A stretch of DNA of 45,794 nucleotides from Oscillospiraceae bacterium (GCA_015066245.1 SVOS01000015.1:1-45794); one strand, 5' to 3'; counted from the first letter of the stretch, positions 1-7,716 are shown. The notes: generated from the sequence alone by a model not told the origin. Numbers and translations are program-made.

Positions 1-30
1 GATAAACTTGAATTTGATTGGGTGATAGCA

Positions 31-474
31 ATGGTTAATATTAGAGTAATGACCATATCTGATTATGATGGGGTATATCATTTATGGATTAACACTCCAG
101 GAATGGGATTGAATTCAACAGATGATAGCAGAGAAGGTATTGAAAAATATTTGAAACGTAATCCTGCAACAAGTTTTGTCGCAGAGTGCGATGGTGTAGT
201 TATTGGAGTTATCATGGCAGGGCATGATGGAAGACGAGGATATATCCATCATACTGCTGTTCTGCCAACTTATAGAAATCAAGGAATAGCAACCAAGCTT
301 GTTGATTGTGCTATGTCTGCTTTGGAGAGAGAGGGCATAAACAAAGTAGCATTAGTTGCTTTCAAAAAGAATGATATAGGTAATGATTTTTGGGAACATA
401 TCGGATTTATCGAAAGAGATGATTTGGTATATAGGAATAAAAATATTCACACATTAAACAGAATTGACACCTGA
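31..474 (+). CDS. GNAT family N-acetyltransferase
   Basis: This gene encodes a 147-residue single-domain GNAT acetyltransferase, which would transfer an acetyl group from acetyl-CoA to an amine on an unknown substrate. The acetyl-CoA-binding segment is visible as the strand HHTAVLPTYRNQGIATKLV (about residues 73-91), with the R/QxxGxA pattern of the family, and the C-terminal part has FWEHIGF, equivalent to the usual FYxxxGF. I chose the ATG at 31. A GTG at 22 is in frame, and the frame is open to the window edge, so the true start could lie further upstream. No clear ribosome binding site is visible. The substrate cannot be told from sequence. Confidence 0.8.
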   Translation: MVNIRVMTISDYDGVYHLWINTPGMGLNSTDDSREGIEKYLKRNPATSFVAECDGVVIGVIMAGHDGRRGYIHHTAVLPTYRNQGIATKLVDCAMSALEREGINKVALVAFKKNDIGNDFWEHIGFIERDDLVYRNKNIHTLNRIDT

Positions 475-527
475 TACTATGGGTGAGTATCACAAATTCC
501 AATTTATAGAACAGAAAGGAGAATAAA

Positions 528-1376
528 ATGTTAAAGATAACTGATACATATAATTTAAAAGATATTTATGATTTTCAGCTTAGCTTCAAAACACCATACT
601 TCTTTGATGTGGATTTTGAAGATTGGAAAAAGTCTTTTGAGGAAGATACCGACGGTGAGGGCAGAAAGCTTTTCAAAGAGCTTTTTGTAAAAGCAGTTTA
701 TGATAACGGTATACTTGCAGGCTTTGTCCAGTACGGCAAAACCGCCTTTGGCTTTAATGATAACGGCGAGATTTCAAGTGATATTTCATACCCTATTATC
801 CGCAATCTATATTTTAGAGAGGACAGAGCTGATGCGGGTAAATTACTTTTAAGTGAAGCTATGAAAAATCTCGGTACAGACAAGCAGGTATACGCATTCT
901 TCCATTATTTCGGTATGACTTGTTTTGCACGCCACGGCAAGCTTTTTGAAAATCACGCTCATATTGATGCTTTGCTTAAAGAACAGGGCTTTGAAATAGA
1001 ACACGAAAACGTGTACTATTCATTTATTTTAACTGAGAGTAAAAACTCTGAGGTAACGCTTACTGCGGGTGGTTTGACAAAAGGCAATCATCAGTACATT
1101 GAATTTGGAATCGACGGCAATCAGGTTGGCGGTTGCGAGGTGCATTATCTGAGCGACACTACAGCGTATCTTCGTTGGATTTATGTCAACGGTGATATAG
1201 TAGGCAAGGGCATAGGCACAAAATGTATGAATGCTTTGAAGACTTTTCTTTATGAAAATAGCATCACCCGCTTTGACACCGACACAGCCCTTGATAATAC
1301 AGTTGCTCAGCATTATTACGAGAAAAACGGCTTTACTCGTGAGGGAATAACAAGAAGTTATTTTAAAATCAATTAA
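528..1376 (+). CDS. GNAT family N-acetyltransferase, two-domain
   Basis: This is a 282-residue protein with a recognisable acetyltransferase domain in its C-terminal half. It has the CoA loop GKGIGTKCMNALKTF (about residues 226-240) and a closing YYEKNGF motif near residue 265. The N-terminal half (about 1-150) has the length and pattern of a second, degenerate GNAT fold, so the protein is probably a tandem GNAT. The start ATG is preceded by AGAAAGGAG at a good distance. It lies 53 bp after another acetyltransferase gene, and a third follows about 1.5 kb downstream, so this end of the window is rich in small acetyltransferases of unknown substrate. Confidence 0.8.
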   Translation: MLKITDTYNLKDIYDFQLSFKTPYFFDVDFEDWKKSFEEDTDGEGRKLFKELFVKAVYDNGILAGFVQYGKTAFGFNDNGEISSDISYPIIRNLYFREDRADAGKLLLSEAMKNLGTDKQVYAFFHYFGMTCFARHGKLFENHAHIDALLKEQGFEIEHENVYYSFILTESKNSEVTLTAGGLTKGNHQYIEFGIDGNQVGGCEVHYLSDTTAYLRWIYVNGDIVGKGIGTKCMNALKTFLYENSITRFDTDTALDNTVAQHYYEKNGFTREGITRSYFKIN

Positions 1377-1401
1377 CAAGATAAATTCGGCTAATATAAA
1401 A

Positions 1402-1430
1402 GCATTGCAGAGCTAATAACTCTGCAATGC
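1402..1430. terminator. Hairpin after the two-domain GNAT gene
   Basis: A perfect 11-bp inverted repeat (GCATTGCAGAG, 7-nt loop, CTCTGCAATGC) lies 25 bp after the stop codon. The stem is strong, but the T-rich tract is on the minus-strand side (CTTTTATAT), so it may work better as a minus-strand terminator or as a bidirectional boundary. Confidence 0.6.
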
Positions 1431-1453
1431 AAGCTTAAAAAGTTAAATTAACA

Positions 1454-1482
1454 TTGACAAAATATAGTTTAAGTTGTACACT
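1454..1482 (+). promoter_or_regulatory. SigA-type promoter of the rsgA leader
   Basis: TTGACA (1454-1459), a 17-bp spacer and TACACT (1477-1482), with TG directly before the -10, give a strong extended promoter. The transcript would begin near 1490, so rsgA would carry a 5' leader of more than 330 nt. Confidence 0.8.
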
Positions 1483-1541
1483 ACGAAAAGAATAGTTTGC
1501 TTCACAAAATTTATAAGCAAACGAGAAAGGAGAATTTCAGT

Positions 1542-1571
1542 ATGATTTACAGCGAGGTAATTAACCGCTAA
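1542..1571 (+). CDS. Leader peptide upstream of rsgA
   Basis: A nine-codon ORF (MIYSEVINR, then TAA) starts 10 bp after AAAGGAG (1526-1532), a better ribosome binding site than most full genes here have. It sits about 50 nt into the predicted transcript, ahead of two terminator hairpins. Short translated leaders in this position commonly sense ribosome stalling by antibiotics or amino-acid shortage. Which signal applies here is unknown, and the peptide sequence is not one I recognise. The ORF is seen directly; that it is translated is inferred from its ribosome binding site. Confidence 0.55.
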   Translation: MIYSEVINR

Positions 1572-1573
1572 CT

Positions 1574-1746
1574 GAATATTGGCACGTTTTTAATAGTTTT
1601 GGGACTTTCGAGCCCCTTTATTTGTCGTGCTGTTTTAAAGAACCTTTCGTGAATTCTATGACTGATGTTATGGCACACTCAAAAGGGGTGTGTATTTTTT
1701 ATAGCTTTTTCAGCCGCAGAAATCCCTCAGGGTTACTTTCTGCGGC
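1574..1746 (+). promoter_or_regulatory. Candidate attenuator in the rsgA leader
   Basis: After the leader peptide come a GCACG/CGTGC pairing (about 1583-1630) enclosing an imperfect GGGACT/AGCCCC hairpin, and then two intrinsic terminators in series. The first is CACACTC/GGGTGTG (1674-1692), followed by a run of six T at 1695-1700. The second is GCCGCAGAAA/TTTCTGCGGC (1713-1746), followed by ATTTTT. Both lie upstream of rsgA and downstream of the promoter, so rsgA expression would require readthrough. This is the architecture of transcription attenuation. The T-box AGGGTGG motif was not found. Confidence 0.55.
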
Positions 1747-1822
1747 ATTTTTGCGCCCATTTTCAGTTAGCATCAAGATTTTAACTATATTAATAACACA
1801 ACTGATTTTGGAGGAACAAAAG

Positions 1823-2860
1823 TTGAATATAAAAGATTTTGGATTTTATTACGATTTAGCATGTGATAACACCAGCGGTACACCTGCAAGGGTAACCGCA
1901 GTTCACAAAGGTCGTTTTGGTATTGTTTCTGATTTTGGTGAAGGTTTTGCTCAGCTAAAGTCCAAGGAATATTACTTTGAAGGTGAGGCTTTCCCAACGG
2001 TTGGTGACTTCGTTCTGATTGATTATGTCGAAAACGGAGACAGCCGAATTATCAAAACCCTTAACCGCAAAACTTACTTCTCCCGACGTGACCCTGATAA
2101 GGGCAGAGGAGAGCAGGCAGTTGCCGCGAACTTTGACTATGTATTTATTATGCAGTCACTTAATAACGATTTTAACCCAAAGAGACTTGAAAGGTACTTA
2201 ACCGCCGCCGTGCAATCAGGTGCAGAGCCTGTCATTTTGCTGACAAAGGCGGATTTAACAAGCAACTATCTGCCATACATTCTTGAGGTAAGCCGAGTAG
2301 CACCAAACGTAAACACGCACATAGTAAGTGCTAAAACAGGCTTTGGTTTAGACGAGCTTTCAAAGTATATGCAAAAGGGCAAGACTCTTATTTTCTTAGG
2401 TTCATCGGGTGTGGGTAAATCAAGCCTTGTCAATACCCTTGCAAATGAAGATATTATGGATGTAAACGGCATCCGTGAGGACGATAGCAAGGGCAGACAC
2501 ACCACCACTCACAGAGAGCTGATTATGCTCAAAAATGGCGTGATGATAATTGACACCCCAGGTATGCGTGAGCTTGGTATGTGGGATGTAACTGAAGGCT
2601 TATCCGAAGCCTTCGAAGATGTTGAACAATTCATCGGCAAGTGCAGATTCCGTGACTGTAAGCACGAAAACGAGCCAGGGTGTGCGGTACGAAAAGCTAT
2701 TGAAAGCGGTGAGCTTGACCTCGCTCGCTTTGAAAGCTACAAAAAGCTTAAAACCGAGGCAAAGTTCAGAGATGACGGTTATGATTACAAAAAGCAGAAA
2801 CAACAGTGGGAAAAATCCCTCAGAATCGGCGATAAGAAAAAGAGAAAGGAAAGATTTTAA
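1823..2860 (+). CDS. rsgA: Ribosome small subunit-dependent GTPase RsgA
   Basis: RsgA is a circularly permuted GTPase that helps late 30S subunit maturation. This 345-residue protein has the expected order: an OB-fold at the N-terminus, G4 (LLTKADL), G1/P-loop (GSSGVGKSSL), G3 (DTPGMRELG), then a C-terminal zinc site CRFRDCKHENEPGC (CX4CXHX5C). The reading frame runs further upstream, but the TTG at 1823 is chosen because GGAGG lies 8 bp before it and the protein then begins at the usual family position. In many Firmicutes the main rsgA copy lies by prkC. This copy stands alone behind a long attenuator-like leader and 1 bp before a GNAT gene, so it may be an accessory copy. The family call is firm. 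Confidence 0.92.
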   Translation: MNIKDFGFYYDLACDNTSGTPARVTAVHKGRFGIVSDFGEGFAQLKSKEYYFEGEAFPTVGDFVLIDYVENGDSRIIKTLNRKTYFSRRDPDKGRGEQAVAANFDYVFIMQSLNNDFNPKRLERYLTAAVQSGAEPVILLTKADLTSNYLPYILEVSRVAPNVNTHIVSAKTGFGLDELSKYMQKGKTLIFLGSSGVGKSSLVNTLANEDIMDVNGIREDDSKGRHTTTHRELIMLKNGVMIIDTPGMRELGMWDVTEGLSEAFEDVEQFIGKCRFRDCKHENEPGCAVRKAIESGELDLARFESYKKLKTEAKFRDDGYDYKKQKQQWEKSLRIGDKKKRKERF

Positions 2861-2861
2861 A

Positions 2862-3410
2862 ATGAACAGAACAATTAAATCAATGGAAGATAAATATTTA
2901 ATACCTTCTTTAGATATGATAAGAAGAACCTTTACAAACAGTGAGAGTGCCGAGGATGCACAAATTGTTGTGAATTTGGTTCAGGAAATCAGGTCAATGA
3001 AATATTATGTACCTGAGCTTGAGCTTATTATGGTGGATGAAAACGACGAGGTAATAGGCTATTCAATGTTTTCAAGGTTCCACCTTGGCGATAAGTTTAA
3101 GGATGAGCTTCTTATCCTGACTCCTGTGGCAGTAAAGACAGAGCTACAGCGCCAGCATATTTCAAAAGAACTTATCGAGGCAGGCTTTGAAAAAGCTAAG
3201 GGGATGGGTTTTAAAGCCGTGCTTGTAGAGGGTAACCCTCAGAATTACCGTAGCCGAGGTTTCGTGACTTCTGCTGATTTCGGCATAGTTGCAGGCGAAA
3301 GTGTAGATTTGCCCGCACCTGAGTGCCTCATGGTAAAAGAGCTTGAGAAAAATGTTCTTGATAATATCAGCGGTGTCTTAGAGTACACCGAATACAAAAG
3401 TCTTAAATAA
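2862..3410 (+). CDS. GNAT family N-acetyltransferase (YhbS-like)
   Basis: This 182-residue acetyltransferase begins 1 bp after the rsgA stop codon, so it is probably co-transcribed with rsgA. It resembles the YhbS-type GNATs: LILTPVAVKTELQRQHISKEL forms the CoA-binding region and AVLVEGNPQNYRSRGF is the characteristic C-terminal strand and helix. The frame is open for 81 codons upstream inside rsgA, but the ATG at 2862 follows the AGAAAGGAAAG stretch and matches the family length. Pairing of RsgA with an acetyltransferase behind one regulated leader is unusual. The substrate is unknown. Confidence 0.85.
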   Translation: MNRTIKSMEDKYLIPSLDMIRRTFTNSESAEDAQIVVNLVQEIRSMKYYVPELELIMVDENDEVIGYSMFSRFHLGDKFKDELLILTPVAVKTELQRQHISKELIEAGFEKAKGMGFKAVLVEGNPQNYRSRGFVTSADFGIVAGESVDLPAPECLMVKELEKNVLDNISGVLEYTEYKSLK

Positions 3411-3650
3411 GAAATGAGATATTATAAATAATAAAATCATAATCAGTAGACAATTCTGTCCTGACATATTACGAGTTAGGCTTTGAACGAAACAGACTCA
3501 GAATCGGTAAGGTCTTATAGAATTTGAAAATACAAACAAATGCTGTGTCTGTTCCCACAAAGAGTAAAAGTGCAGATGCTATGCTTTTAATGAGACCTTT
3601 GTATCACATCACCGAGTATAGCGAGCGGATTGCCGCAATCAAAGAAAGTA
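3411..3650. other. Gene-poor stretch with coding-like remnants
   Basis: About 240 bp lie between the GNAT gene and the cotJC terminator. Short plus-strand pieces look like decayed coding sequence: YYELGFERNRL near 3470, resembling a GNAT C-terminus, and MRPLYHITEYSERIAAIKES near 3590-3650. Neither is part of an intact gene and neither has a ribosome binding site. I see no RNA gene here. Confidence 0.35.
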
Positions 3651-3651
3651 A

Positions 3652-3687
3652 AAGGCTGATGCAACCTCCGGGGATTGCATCAGCCTT
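3652..3687 (-). terminator. Terminator of the cotJ operon
   Basis: A perfect 13-bp inverted repeat (AAGGCTGATGCAA with its complement) and a 10-nt loop lie 11 bp beyond the cotJC stop codon on the minus strand, followed there by a T-rich TTTACTTTCTTT. It would end the cotJABC transcript once cotJC is contiguous, and would also end the recombinase transcript now. Confidence 0.75.
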
Positions 3688-3697
3688 GATTGTAAAT

Positions 3698-3912
3698 TTA
3701 CTTTTTAAAGCACTTTTTGTCAAAGGACGGATTGAATGCATAAAAGTTTTTGGAGTCAAGTTTGTCTGTGAGAATTCTCAGGTTTTCACCAAATCGCTGA
3801 TAATGCACAACCTCGCGTTCACGCAAAAAACGGATAGGGTCTATTACATCAGGATCGTCACAGAATCTGAGGATGTTGTCGTAGGTTACCCTTGCTTTCT
3901 GCTCTGCTGCAA
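3698..3912 (-). pseudogene. cotJC: cotJC, C-terminal part (separated by the inserted element)
   Basis: This minus-strand stretch encodes the last third of a CotJC-type manganese catalase. Starting at the att core it reads AAEQKARVTYDN, continues with REREVVHYQRF (the Glu and His ligands of the second metal site) and ends SKNFYAFNPSFDKKCFKK and a stop. The upstream part is absent here: the open frame continues only eight codons into recombinase-proximal DNA and has no start with a ribosome binding site. The missing N-terminal 135 residues lie at 10274-10680 on the same strand. Joining the two at the shared 10-bp core gives a 203-residue protein. The sequence is intact and in frame, so it is a separated exon-like piece rather than a decayed one. 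Confidence 0.9.
3903..3912 (-). repeat. att core, left end of the element
   Basis: TTGCAGCAGA on the minus strand, identical to the right-end copy. It sits within the codons for the Val-Ala-Ala-Glu junction of the cotJC C-terminal piece. On the element side the arm at 3919-3931 (AAGTGCAACATAT on the plus strand) is an imperfect inverted match to the arm at 10243-10259. Confidence 0.85.
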
Positions 3913-3930
3913 CTATATAAGTGCAACATA

Positions 3931-5529
3931 TCAAAAGTTCCAGTGTATTTCGACGGGGACATCTTTGGTTTTTGGGATTCTCTTTCCTACGTAAATGTAG
4001 TCAATGAGGATTTCTACCATCTCTCGGGTTAGTTGTTTAAGGTTCGTGTAACTTTCGATTATTTCTCTGCGATTGTGGCTGGTCTTGATTTTTTCATCGA
4101 TCTCACCAATATGCTTGCGTCCGTCAGAAATGAGTTTCTCAAGGCGGTCGCGGTCTGCAGTAAAGTCCTTTGACATATTTGTATAGTCATCACTGCTGAT
4201 GATTCCTTTGACTTTATCTATGTATAGTTCTCGTATACAATTGGACAGCTCTTTGACACGCTTTTTGTACGCAGTAATGTTCGAAAGGATTGTATCTTTT
4301 TGTGACTGTAAATTGGAACAAAACTCAACTTTTTGTTCCAAATCCTTCTTAATCAGATATTCTTTAGAAAGGCGATTTAGCTCGTCTATGACTATCTGCT
4401 CCAATTTACCAACCGAGATAAAGGAACCGATGCAGGCATCCTTTGCTAAGTGGCGGCTAGAGCATTGCAGATATTGTTTGCCTCGATTTTTAGAAGAACG
4501 CATTACATATCCGCAGCTCATGCAACGAGTCTTTCTTGCAAACAAACCTATGGTACCAACGCCACAGGGTTTTGCACGTTCCTCTATCATTTTCTGCACT
4601 CTGTCCCATAGCTCACGGTCGATGATGGGTTCGTGTGTTCCCTCAACGATGTACCATTGACTTTTGGGGCGTGGCTTGTTCTGCTTGGTCTTGTAGGATA
4701 TACTGCCATATTTGCCCTGTACCATATTACCAATGTAAATCTCGTTTACCAACATATCTGAAATCGCAAAGTATTTCCACAGTGTGCTGCTTTTGTTGTT
4801 CGGGTGTTTGTATCGCAGACCTTTCAGACGCTTATATTCAGTTGGATTGGGTATGCCTCGGTCATTTAGAATTCGAGCGATTGCGGTTTTTCCGAAACCT
4901 TGGGAAAATAGATTGAATACCTCGCGTACAACAGAGGCGGCTTCCTCGTCTATAATCAGATGGCCCTTTTGTTCGGGGTCTTTCTTGTACCCGTATAGGG
5001 CAAATGCACCAATATGGAATCCGTTTTCTCTTCTGTTTCTCAGAACGCTTCTTATGTTGTCGGACATATCCTCTAAGTACCACTCGTTCACTAGTCCATT
5101 GATCTGGCGGGACTTTTTGTTACCCTTGTTGTCAGTGTCGGCATTGTCCACAATGCTGACAAAGCGGATCCCCCAAATTGGGAATAAACCGTGTATGTAC
5201 TTTTCCACTAGTTCCAGTTCACGGGTGAAACGGGATTGTGTTTTGCAGAGGACAATATCAAACTTTCTTGCTTCAGCATCCTGCAATAGACGGACAAACT
5301 CAGGTCGGTGTCTGTCTGCACCTGCGTAATCGTCGTCGCTGTAAATACAGTAGATCTCCCATCCTTGTTCTATAGAGTATTGCACCAGCATCGACTTTTG
5401 GTTTTGGATACTGCCCGAGTCGTCGGTTTTTGCTTGCTTATTTTTATCTTCTTCGGATAAGCGGCAATAAATAGCTACTTTCGGTTTTCCATTTTCTTTT
5501 GTGATAGAGCAATTTGATTTTATGTTCAT
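3931..5529 (-). CDS. Large serine recombinase (site-specific integrase)
   Basis: This 532-residue enzyme would cut and rejoin DNA through a phosphoserine link, integrating and excising the element. The resolvase domain (about 16-165) has the catalytic Ser25 in YCRLS and the downstream SIQNQ and SRFTRE motifs. A recombinase domain (about 170-320) begins near GFHIGAFALYGY. A zinc ribbon uses Cys336, 339, 356 and 366, and a long coiled coil covers about 385-480. All parts are present, so the enzyme looks active. An ATG 46 codons further upstream is open, but the start at 5529 is preferred because the resolvase domain begins soon after it and it sits 4 bp after a small ORF with a good ribosome binding site, suggesting coupled translation. 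The gene ends 18 bp from the left att core. Confidence 0.93.
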   Translation of the reverse strand: MNIKSNCSITKENGKPKVAIYCRLSEEDKNKQAKTDDSGSIQNQKSMLVQYSIEQGWEIYCIYSDDDYAGADRHRPEFVRLLQDAEARKFDIVLCKTQSRFTRELELVEKYIHGLFPIWGIRFVSIVDNADTDNKGNKKSRQINGLVNEWYLEDMSDNIRSVLRNRRENGFHIGAFALYGYKKDPEQKGHLIIDEEAASVVREVFNLFSQGFGKTAIARILNDRGIPNPTEYKRLKGLRYKHPNNKSSTLWKYFAISDMLVNEIYIGNMVQGKYGSISYKTKQNKPRPKSQWYIVEGTHEPIIDRELWDRVQKMIEERAKPCGVGTIGLFARKTRCMSCGYVMRSSKNRGKQYLQCSSRHLAKDACIGSFISVGKLEQIVIDELNRLSKEYLIKKDLEQKVEFCSNLQSQKDTILSNITAYKKRVKELSNCIRELYIDKVKGIISSDDYTNMSKDFTADRDRLEKLISDGRKHIGEIDEKIKTSHNRREIIESYTNLKQLTREMVEILIDYIYVGKRIPKTKDVPVEIHWNF

Positions 5530-5533
5530 GACA

Positions 5534-5701
5534 CTATAATTGATTAATACAGTCTTTGGTTTTAGGCAAAGACTGTACTTTACCTTTTTCAATCGTATTA
5601 ATAAGCTCGATCCATTTGTCGGTAAATTCTCGCTGGGTGGGGGTGCTTTCGCCGCTTTTGAAAACACTTTTTACAGTCGAAGAATTTTCGTGTTCTGCCA
5701 T
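5534..5701 (-). CDS. Small protein coupled to the recombinase (candidate directionality factor)
   Basis: A 55-residue ORF starts at an ATG preceded on the minus strand by AAAAGGAGC at ideal spacing, and ends 4 bp before the recombinase start. The product is charged (MAEHENSSTVKSVF..., ending KTKDCINQL) with a predicted amphipathic helix FTDKWIELINTIEKGK. I recognise no domain. Small genes next to serine integrases often encode recombination directionality factors or expression partners, and its position and coupling fit that. The ORF and its ribosome binding site are seen directly; the function is inference. Confidence 0.65.
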   Translation of the reverse strand: MAEHENSSTVKSVFKSGESTPTQREFTDKWIELINTIEKGKVQSLPKTKDCINQL

Positions 5702-5814
5702 AATCTGCTCCTTTTAAATTTGATAATACAATATATGAAATTTAACAAGTCCGCTATTCCTACAACATGTAACCATATATTAAAGGTTAGGTTCGATTTC
5801 GAAGTAAATACTAA

Positions 5815-5843
5815 TTGAAATGTTCATAATTATGCGTTATAAT
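5815..5843 (+). promoter_or_regulatory. SigA-type promoter of the MATE-nifX operon
   Basis: TTGAAA (5815-5820), a 17-bp spacer and TATAAT (5838-5843) lie 38 bp before the MATE start codon. The recombinase operon diverges from the same 180-bp intergenic region; its own promoter is less clear. Confidence 0.72.
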
Positions 5844-5881
5844 TTACTAATTGATAAGAAATTACTTCAAAGGATGATATT

Positions 5882-7255
5882 ATGAATGATAACAAAGAGA
5901 TGCTGGGCACGGCACCCATAGGAAAGCTGCTGTTTAAGTTAGCTCTGCCTACGGTGGTGGCGCAGCTTATTAATATGCTCTACAACATTGTTGATCGTAT
6001 TTATATCGGTCATATGCCCGGGGACGGTAGCTTAGCTCTGACAGGCGTTGGGGTATGTATGCCCATCATTATGATCATATCCGCTTTTGCAGCTCTCGTC
6101 AGCTCCGGCGGCGCACCAAGGGCATCTATCTATATGGGCAAAGGCAATAACGAAGCCGCCGAAAAGATTTTGGGTGGTTGCTTTACACTTCAGCTCTTTC
6201 TTTCTGTAATTCTTACCGCTGTATTGCTGATATGGAATGAGGATTTGCTTTTGATGTTCGGTGCAAGTAGTAACACCATCGGCTATGCCACCGACTATAT
6301 GAATATTTACGCTATCGGCACAATTTTTGTTCAGCTTACCCTTGGTATGGGTGCGTTTATAACCGCCCAGGGTTTTGCCAAGGTTGGTATGATGACAGTG
6401 CTCATAGGTGCAGTCAGCAATATTATTCTCGACCCTGTTTTTATTTTCGCATTTAATATGGGAGTTAAGGGAGCGGCACTGGCTACCATCGTTTCTCAGG
6501 CTATCTCTTGTGTGTGGGTGCTTAGCTTCCTGCGTGGAAAGAAGACCTGCTTAAAGCTTCAAAGAAAGAATATGATTATTGACGCAAAGCTTGTTTTACC
6601 GTGTGTTGCTTTGGGACTTTCTGCATTCATTATGCAAAGTAGTGAAAGCGTGATCTCGGTCTGCTTCAATTCCTCGCTTCTCAAATACGGTGGAGACATT
6701 GCCGTGGGTGCAATGACCATCCTTACCAGCGTGATGCAGTTTGCTATGCTGCCTATGCAGGGTATTGCTCAGGGAGCACAGCCTATCTCCAGCTACAACT
6801 ATGGCGCAAAAAATATCGACCGTGTAAAGAAGACTTTCAGATTGCTTCTGACATCTTGCGTCGTATATTCCTTTGTTATCTGGGGTGCCATAATGCTGTT
6901 TCCTAAGGTGTTTGCAGGAATCTTTACACCTGATAAAGAGCTGATAGACTTTACTGCAAATGCTTTGCGGATTTACTGCGGTGTGATGTGTATTTTTGGA
7001 ATCCAGATTGCGTGCCAGATGACCTTCGTGTCCACCAGCAACGCACCTTGCTCCATCATCGTTGCCATCGTGCGTAAATTCGTTCTGCTCCTGCCGTTTA
7101 TTTATTTGATTCCCAATCTTGTGCAGGATAAGACAATGGGCGTTTACCTTGCCGAGCCGGTGGCAGATATTATAGCAGTAACCTTTACGGCGATTCTCTT
7201 TGCCGTTCAATTTAAAAAATCACTTAAAAAATTAGAAATGGAGAAAATACAATGA
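5882..7255 (+). CDS. MATE family multidrug/cation efflux transporter
   Basis: This 457-residue membrane protein belongs to the MATE family (NorM/DinF type), which export cationic drugs or metabolites in exchange for sodium or protons. It has about twelve hydrophobic segments and the family hallmarks: the opening PIGKLLFKLALPTVVAQLINMLYN, the GQ/A-type loop MGAFITAQGFAKVGM, and the second-half repeat MQFAMLPMQGIAQGAQPISSYNYGA. The start ATG follows AAAGGATG. The stop overlaps the next start by 4 nt (ATGA), so it is translationally coupled to the NifX-like protein. It is cargo of the inserted element. The substrate is not predictable from sequence. Confidence 0.92.
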   Translation: MNDNKEMLGTAPIGKLLFKLALPTVVAQLINMLYNIVDRIYIGHMPGDGSLALTGVGVCMPIIMIISAFAALVSSGGAPRASIYMGKGNNEAAEKILGGCFTLQLFLSVILTAVLLIWNEDLLLMFGASSNTIGYATDYMNIYAIGTIFVQLTLGMGAFITAQGFAKVGMMTVLIGAVSNIILDPVFIFAFNMGVKGAALATIVSQAISCVWVLSFLRGKKTCLKLQRKNMIIDAKLVLPCVALGLSAFIMQSSESVISVCFNSSLLKYGGDIAVGAMTILTSVMQFAMLPMQGIAQGAQPISSYNYGAKNIDRVKKTFRLLLTSCVVYSFVIWGAIMLFPKVFAGIFTPDKELIDFTANALRIYCGVMCIFGIQIACQMTFVSTSNAPCSIIVAIVRKFVLLLPFIYLIPNLVQDKTMGVYLAEPVADIIAVTFTAILFAVQFKKSLKKLEMEKIQ

Positions 7256-7662
7256 AAATTGCAGCAACATATGAAAACGGTGAAGTTTTTCAGCACTTTG
7301 GTCATACCGCACAGTTTAAGCTCTACGAGATAGAGGATGGCAAGATTGTAAATGCAGAAGTAGTAGATACCAACGGCAGCGGCCACGGTGCATTGGCGGG
7401 ACTTCTTGCTGCTTTAAATGCAGACGTCCTCATTTGCGGCGGTATTGGCGGTGGTGCACAGATGGCGCTGGCTCAGGCGGGAATCAAGCTCTTTGGCGGT
7501 GTTCACGGCGATGCAGACTTAGCAGTCAAGGCATTTCTAGCAAACTGTTTGAACTATGATCCCGAAGCCAAGTGTAACCACCACGGTCATCACCACGTAG
7601 AAGGGCACAACTGCGGTGACCACGGCTGCGGTAGTAACTGTGGTTCGAACAGTTGTCATTAA
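7252..7662 (+). CDS. NifX/NifB-type iron-molybdenum cluster-binding protein
   Basis: This 136-residue protein has a dinitrogenase iron-molybdenum cofactor-like domain in residues 1-105, with the strand pattern MKIAATYENGEVFQHFGHTAQF and the glycine-rich CGGIGGGAQMAL. In nitrogen fixers this domain binds metal clusters. Stand-alone versions in anaerobes have poorly known metal roles. The last 30 residues are very rich in His, Cys and Gly (HHGHHH, then CGDHGCGSNCGSNSCH), a likely metal-binding tail. There are no nif genes nearby, so nitrogen fixation is not implied. It is coupled to a MATE exporter by a 4-nt overlap, which suggests a metal- or redox-related role for the pair (inference). Confidence 0.85.
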   Translation: MKIAATYENGEVFQHFGHTAQFKLYEIEDGKIVNAEVVDTNGSGHGALAGLLAALNADVLICGGIGGGAQMALAQAGIKLFGGVHGDADLAVKAFLANCLNYDPEAKCNHHGHHHVEGHNCGDHGCGSNCGSNSCH

Positions 7663-7682
7663 ATACAGATTTGATTAAATTA

Positions 7683-7712
7683 ACCGCTGAAAGCTTAAGT
7701 TTTCAGCGGTTT
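7683..7712. terminator. Bidirectional terminator between nifX-like gene and Mn catalase
   Basis: An 11-bp stem (AACCGCTGAAA/TTTCAGCGGTT) with A-rich and T-rich flanks lies between two convergent genes, 20 bp after one stop and 4 bp from the other. Confidence 0.75.
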
Positions 7713-7716
7713 AATA

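Noticed and set aside
1029..1379. 116-residue minus-strand ORF across the two-domain GNAT gene
   Set aside because: It is a shadow of a well-supported plus-strand gene, lacks a ribosome binding site and has no recognisable domain.
1622..1822. Upstream extension of the rsgA frame
   Set aside because: The frame is open by chance through the leader, including both terminator hairpins. The TTG at 1823 has GGAGG and fits the family start.
1542..1822. T-box riboswitch before rsgA
   Set aside because: The conserved T-box sequence and specifier layout were not found, and rsgA is not an aminoacylation gene. A leader-peptide attenuator fits better.
3524..3994. 156-residue plus-strand ORF over the left element junction
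   Set aside because: Most of it is antisense to the cotJC C-terminal piece and the recombinase end, and its first part has no ribosome binding site or domain.
6596..7210. 204-residue minus-strand ORF in the MATE gene
   Set aside because: It is antisense to a clear transporter gene, with low-complexity content typical of shadows.
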